In this document: piece after piece, positions 61,580 to 64,000 of the stretch
Position numbering within the stretch: position 1 is the stretch's first letter
Layout: the number at the start of each line of letters is the position of its first letter
Source: Pampus argenteus
Taxonomy: Eukaryota; Chordata; Actinopteri; Scombriformes; Stromateidae
Reading direction: 5' to 3'
NCBI GenBank assembly: GCA_036937835.1
Contig: CM072880.1
Location: 11,600,501-11,664,500 of the forward strand
DNA length: 64,000 nucleotides
The notes under the pieces: generated by a model
Database searches by the model: none
Told to the model about the DNA's origin: nothing
Seen by the model: the letters and a program-made list of their open reading frames with translations, nothing else
Made by a program: the position numbers and the translations under genes

Positions 61580-63655
61580 CCTATTTTAACCGGTTGTGTA
61601 AGTCTGCTTCAATACTGAGGCTGACGAGACAATGCATCTTGACAACTGGAATTTATAGCAACTGTAGTGTGAACCAGCCAAAGTATCCGTCCAGGTGAAA
61701 TGTCACTGTGAAAGTTATAAAGATCAACACTTCCTTGACAGGTGATAGATGTGACCAATGACCATGCAAATCACTGTTGGCCGCGTTCCTTTCCAAAACA
61801 TGTCCCCCCTTCAGCTGTTTCCTTCTGAGGACACTGTTCACTGACGTTGCTGATGATCTCTTAGTTTTAGTTACACATCTGTTGAGTGAGGGTGTTTTAT
61901 ATTCTATCATGTGCCATGGTACAAAATAAAACTATTGCAGCAGAATGTTTTTGGCAGAAATTTAGTTTTTTTGTTGTTGTTCTGAATAAAAGCTCAAGTC
62001 ATCATGATGATTGGATTCTTAAGTAGGTAAACAACAGCCCTATAACCAGCAGTGCATGCAGGTTAACCTGATGGCCTTGTGTGCCATCAAAAGGCCATTT
62101 AAAAAAAATAATTGATTTAGATGGAAGGAAATTTGCCTGATATCACACAGAATTGTCCATTCAGGTGTGGACCCAGATGAGAAGGGAGCATGTTTTTCTA
62201 GCATGTTTAATGATGCTTGCTAAGAGAGATTTGCATAGATGAGTTAGTTAGTCTATTTGATGATAACAGAGAAGCGTGCAAGACTTTGTGTTCCTAAGCA
62301 TGAAGACCACGTGTTAGTAGCTCTATAAAACAGGACAAGCATGTTGGAAGTTTTGTTGTGTTTTGTTTTTCTGCCCTCCACACCCTCCATCACCTGCCAG
62401 GAACAGATTTGGCTCAGTTTCTGCAGGAAGAACAGCGCCCTCTTCCTGTTTTGACAGACTGTTTCAAACCTTTCATTTCTGGGGGTATTAATAAGTGTTT
62501 AGCCTCACTGCTGAAAATACTAGATAACTATAGCTTTCAAAAATGTGTTGTTCCGACCTGAACCTTTACAAGAACTTCAGAATGGGTTTAGTAGTTGGTC
62601 ATATGGTCTGCCCGGTGACATGGCAGCAGTTGGATCAAGCAACGAAGCAAAGCAATGAGGAAATCAGGGCAGTGAGGGGGGAATGTCTTGGAATGGGAAT
62701 ACAGGAAAACACTCACCTTTCTTGTTACCACACCCTGTTAGTCTGCAATATGTCCAACATGACTGTAATTATTTCTCAACAATACACCGAGGCCGTAGGC
62801 TCAATTTACTGTGCAAAACAATATGAAGACAGCCTTTATTTAGCATAAAATAAAAAAAAGAACATCCAACTTATAAACAAGTTGACAACTGCAAACTGTT
62901 GTTAACAGTATATCGATCCACTCTGAAGACAATAAGAAGTTTTAGTAAAAAAAACAACAACAAAAAAACAACAAAACAAAACAAAAGATGCAGGGGTCTG
63001 AATTGATTCCAATCACTGTTCACATAAGGATATTCCATAAATATGTATATGTATATGTATATATCAGGGCTGATGAAGCTATAAGTTAGAGAGTAACTGC
63101 ATTAATAAATGGACAGTCAGAGGCTGTTATTATAACTATAACACATTCAAGATTTTACTTTTACTCACTTATATGCATACTTATATTATGCAATTGATCA
63201 ACAGTAATGTGACAAAAGAATTGAATCATATTCAGGGTTTATTTTATGCAGACTGAGCTGATCGTGGTGCAGTGTGAAAGGAAACCAGACGGGGTCAGTA
63301 TTGCTTCATAGAAATCCTTCCGGGTGCCTGGAAACAGCAGCTCAGTGGTTTAAGTCTGTTCCACCTTCAGCAGATAAGATTATAATAGCGACGGCGTTGA
63401 GACAGTTTACAGACTGATGTACAATATAATGGTTGTGTTATATGTGACATCTTTTAGGTTCTAGTTGTGTATGCATACGTTCACATATTCGTCGCAATAC
63501 TGCAAGACACTGTTAAAAAAAAAAAGAAAAACACAGCTGTGAGCAGCACATATTAAACACATGGTTTCCTCGCATTTAAATGTCCTTAACTGCGTGGTGC
63601 ATGCATTAAATGGACTCTGCTCATAACCCAATATCACTGCTTGAAGGAACCCTAT
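61580..63655. other. Region 5' of the uncharacterised gene, no gene seen
   Basis: The proximal ~100 bp should hold the promoter of the minus-strand gene, but no TATA box or strong CpG cluster is obvious. The rest is AT-rich. A TATA-like CTCTATAAAACAGG at about 62322 has no coding region that I can attach to it. Confidence 0.4.
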
Positions 63656-63660
63656 CATAC

Positions 63661-63690
63661 TCCTCCTCCTCCTCCTCCTCCTCCTCCTCC
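63661..63690. repeat. CCT trinucleotide repeat
   Basis: Ten consecutive TCC units (TCCTCC...) in a locally GC-rich stretch, of the kind often found in 5' untranslated or promoter sequence. Confidence 0.9.
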
Positions 63691-64000
63691 CAGAGGATGC
63701 AGGACGGTGTGAGCGGTCCTGAGCCCTGACTCCTGCCGGCAGAGATCATCACGAGGACAGACGGGAATCACGCTCCTGGATCCCATCTTCTTTTATTTCT
63801 GGCGTTTGTTTCCAAATCCATTACAAATTGTTGTTCTTTTTTTTTTTTTTTTTATCCAATGACAGCATGACGGGAGTCAGATTTGCACATTTTGGATAAT
63901 TACAATCATGGCTCGCTTCAAATGTCCATTTTCACGGAGCTGCAGCTGAGGTTTCATTCAAAGTCGGACTGTATTCTCTCAGCGTGATGGATACAAATGA
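63691..64000 (+). other. Possible promoter/5' end of a rightward gene (weak)
   Basis: The GC-rich stretch at 63690-63790 after the CCT repeat, the T run at about 63838-63854 and an ATG at 63987 (GCGTGATGGATAC) near the window edge could mark the beginning of another plus-strand gene. Only four codons are visible, so no product can be named, and it may equally be noncoding. Confidence 0.15.

Noticed and set aside
62322..62850. TATA-like CTCTATAAAACAGG followed by frames of 67 and 101 codons
   Set aside because: The frames show no recognisable protein, no intron signals and ordinary AT-rich composition.
1..64000. CRISPR arrays, operons, tRNA or rRNA genes
   Set aside because: None was recognised. 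The tandem repeats present are eukaryotic micro- and minisatellites without unique spacers, and the window is clearly vertebrate nuclear DNA.

Overview
The window is vertebrate nuclear DNA from a teleost fish, most likely a percomorph. The reasons are multi-exon genes with short GT-AG introns, long CA/GT microsatellites, Tc1-type transposon relics, and several dispersed repeats that I recognise as typical of fish genomes. No bacterial, organellar or viral genes were seen.

Layout. 1-3.45 kb: low-complexity sequence ending in a polyadenylation-like signal, probably the 3' UTR of a plus-strand gene lying to the left. 3.7-5.06 kb: two decayed Tc1/mariner elements. 5.65-9.53 kb (minus): ngdn (neuroguidin), 11 coding exons, about 319 aa. 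9.58-11.59 kb: a ~2-kb minisatellite with a 48-bp unit that fills most of the divergent interval between ngdn and the next gene. 11.95-15.4 kb (plus): a C/EBP-family bZIP gene (cebp1/cebpe type). 18.4-31.8 kb (plus): slc22a17, with a CpG-rich noncoding first exon, nine coding exons and a ~2-kb 3' UTR. 31.8-36.8 kb: intergenic DNA with diverged recurring motifs. 36.8-47.8 kb (plus): a complete cardiac-type sarcomeric myosin heavy chain gene, with a CArG/TATA promoter, two noncoding exons and 37 coding exons (1,940 aa). 49.2-61.6 kb (minus): an unrecognised gene for a ~1,768-aa, Ser/Thr/Pro-rich, probably disordered protein with a PDZ-ligand-like C-terminus. 61.6-64 kb: no convincing gene.

The set NGDN, C/EBP-epsilon, SLC22A17 and MYH6/MYH7 lies in one neighbourhood on human chromosome 14q11.2, so this is a conserved syntenic block in rearranged order. 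The genes do not form one pathway: ngdn is a ribosome-biogenesis/translation factor, the C/EBP is a myeloid-type transcription factor, slc22a17 is an atypical SLC22 membrane protein, and the myosin is a heart/muscle motor.

Most worth a second look are the minisatellite in the ngdn/cebp promoter interval, the repeated LEDKD-like motif upstream of the myosin gene, two apparent GC-AG introns in the myosin gene, and the large unidentified protein. All exon boundaries were read by eye from splice signals, frame and family resemblance, without alignment tools.
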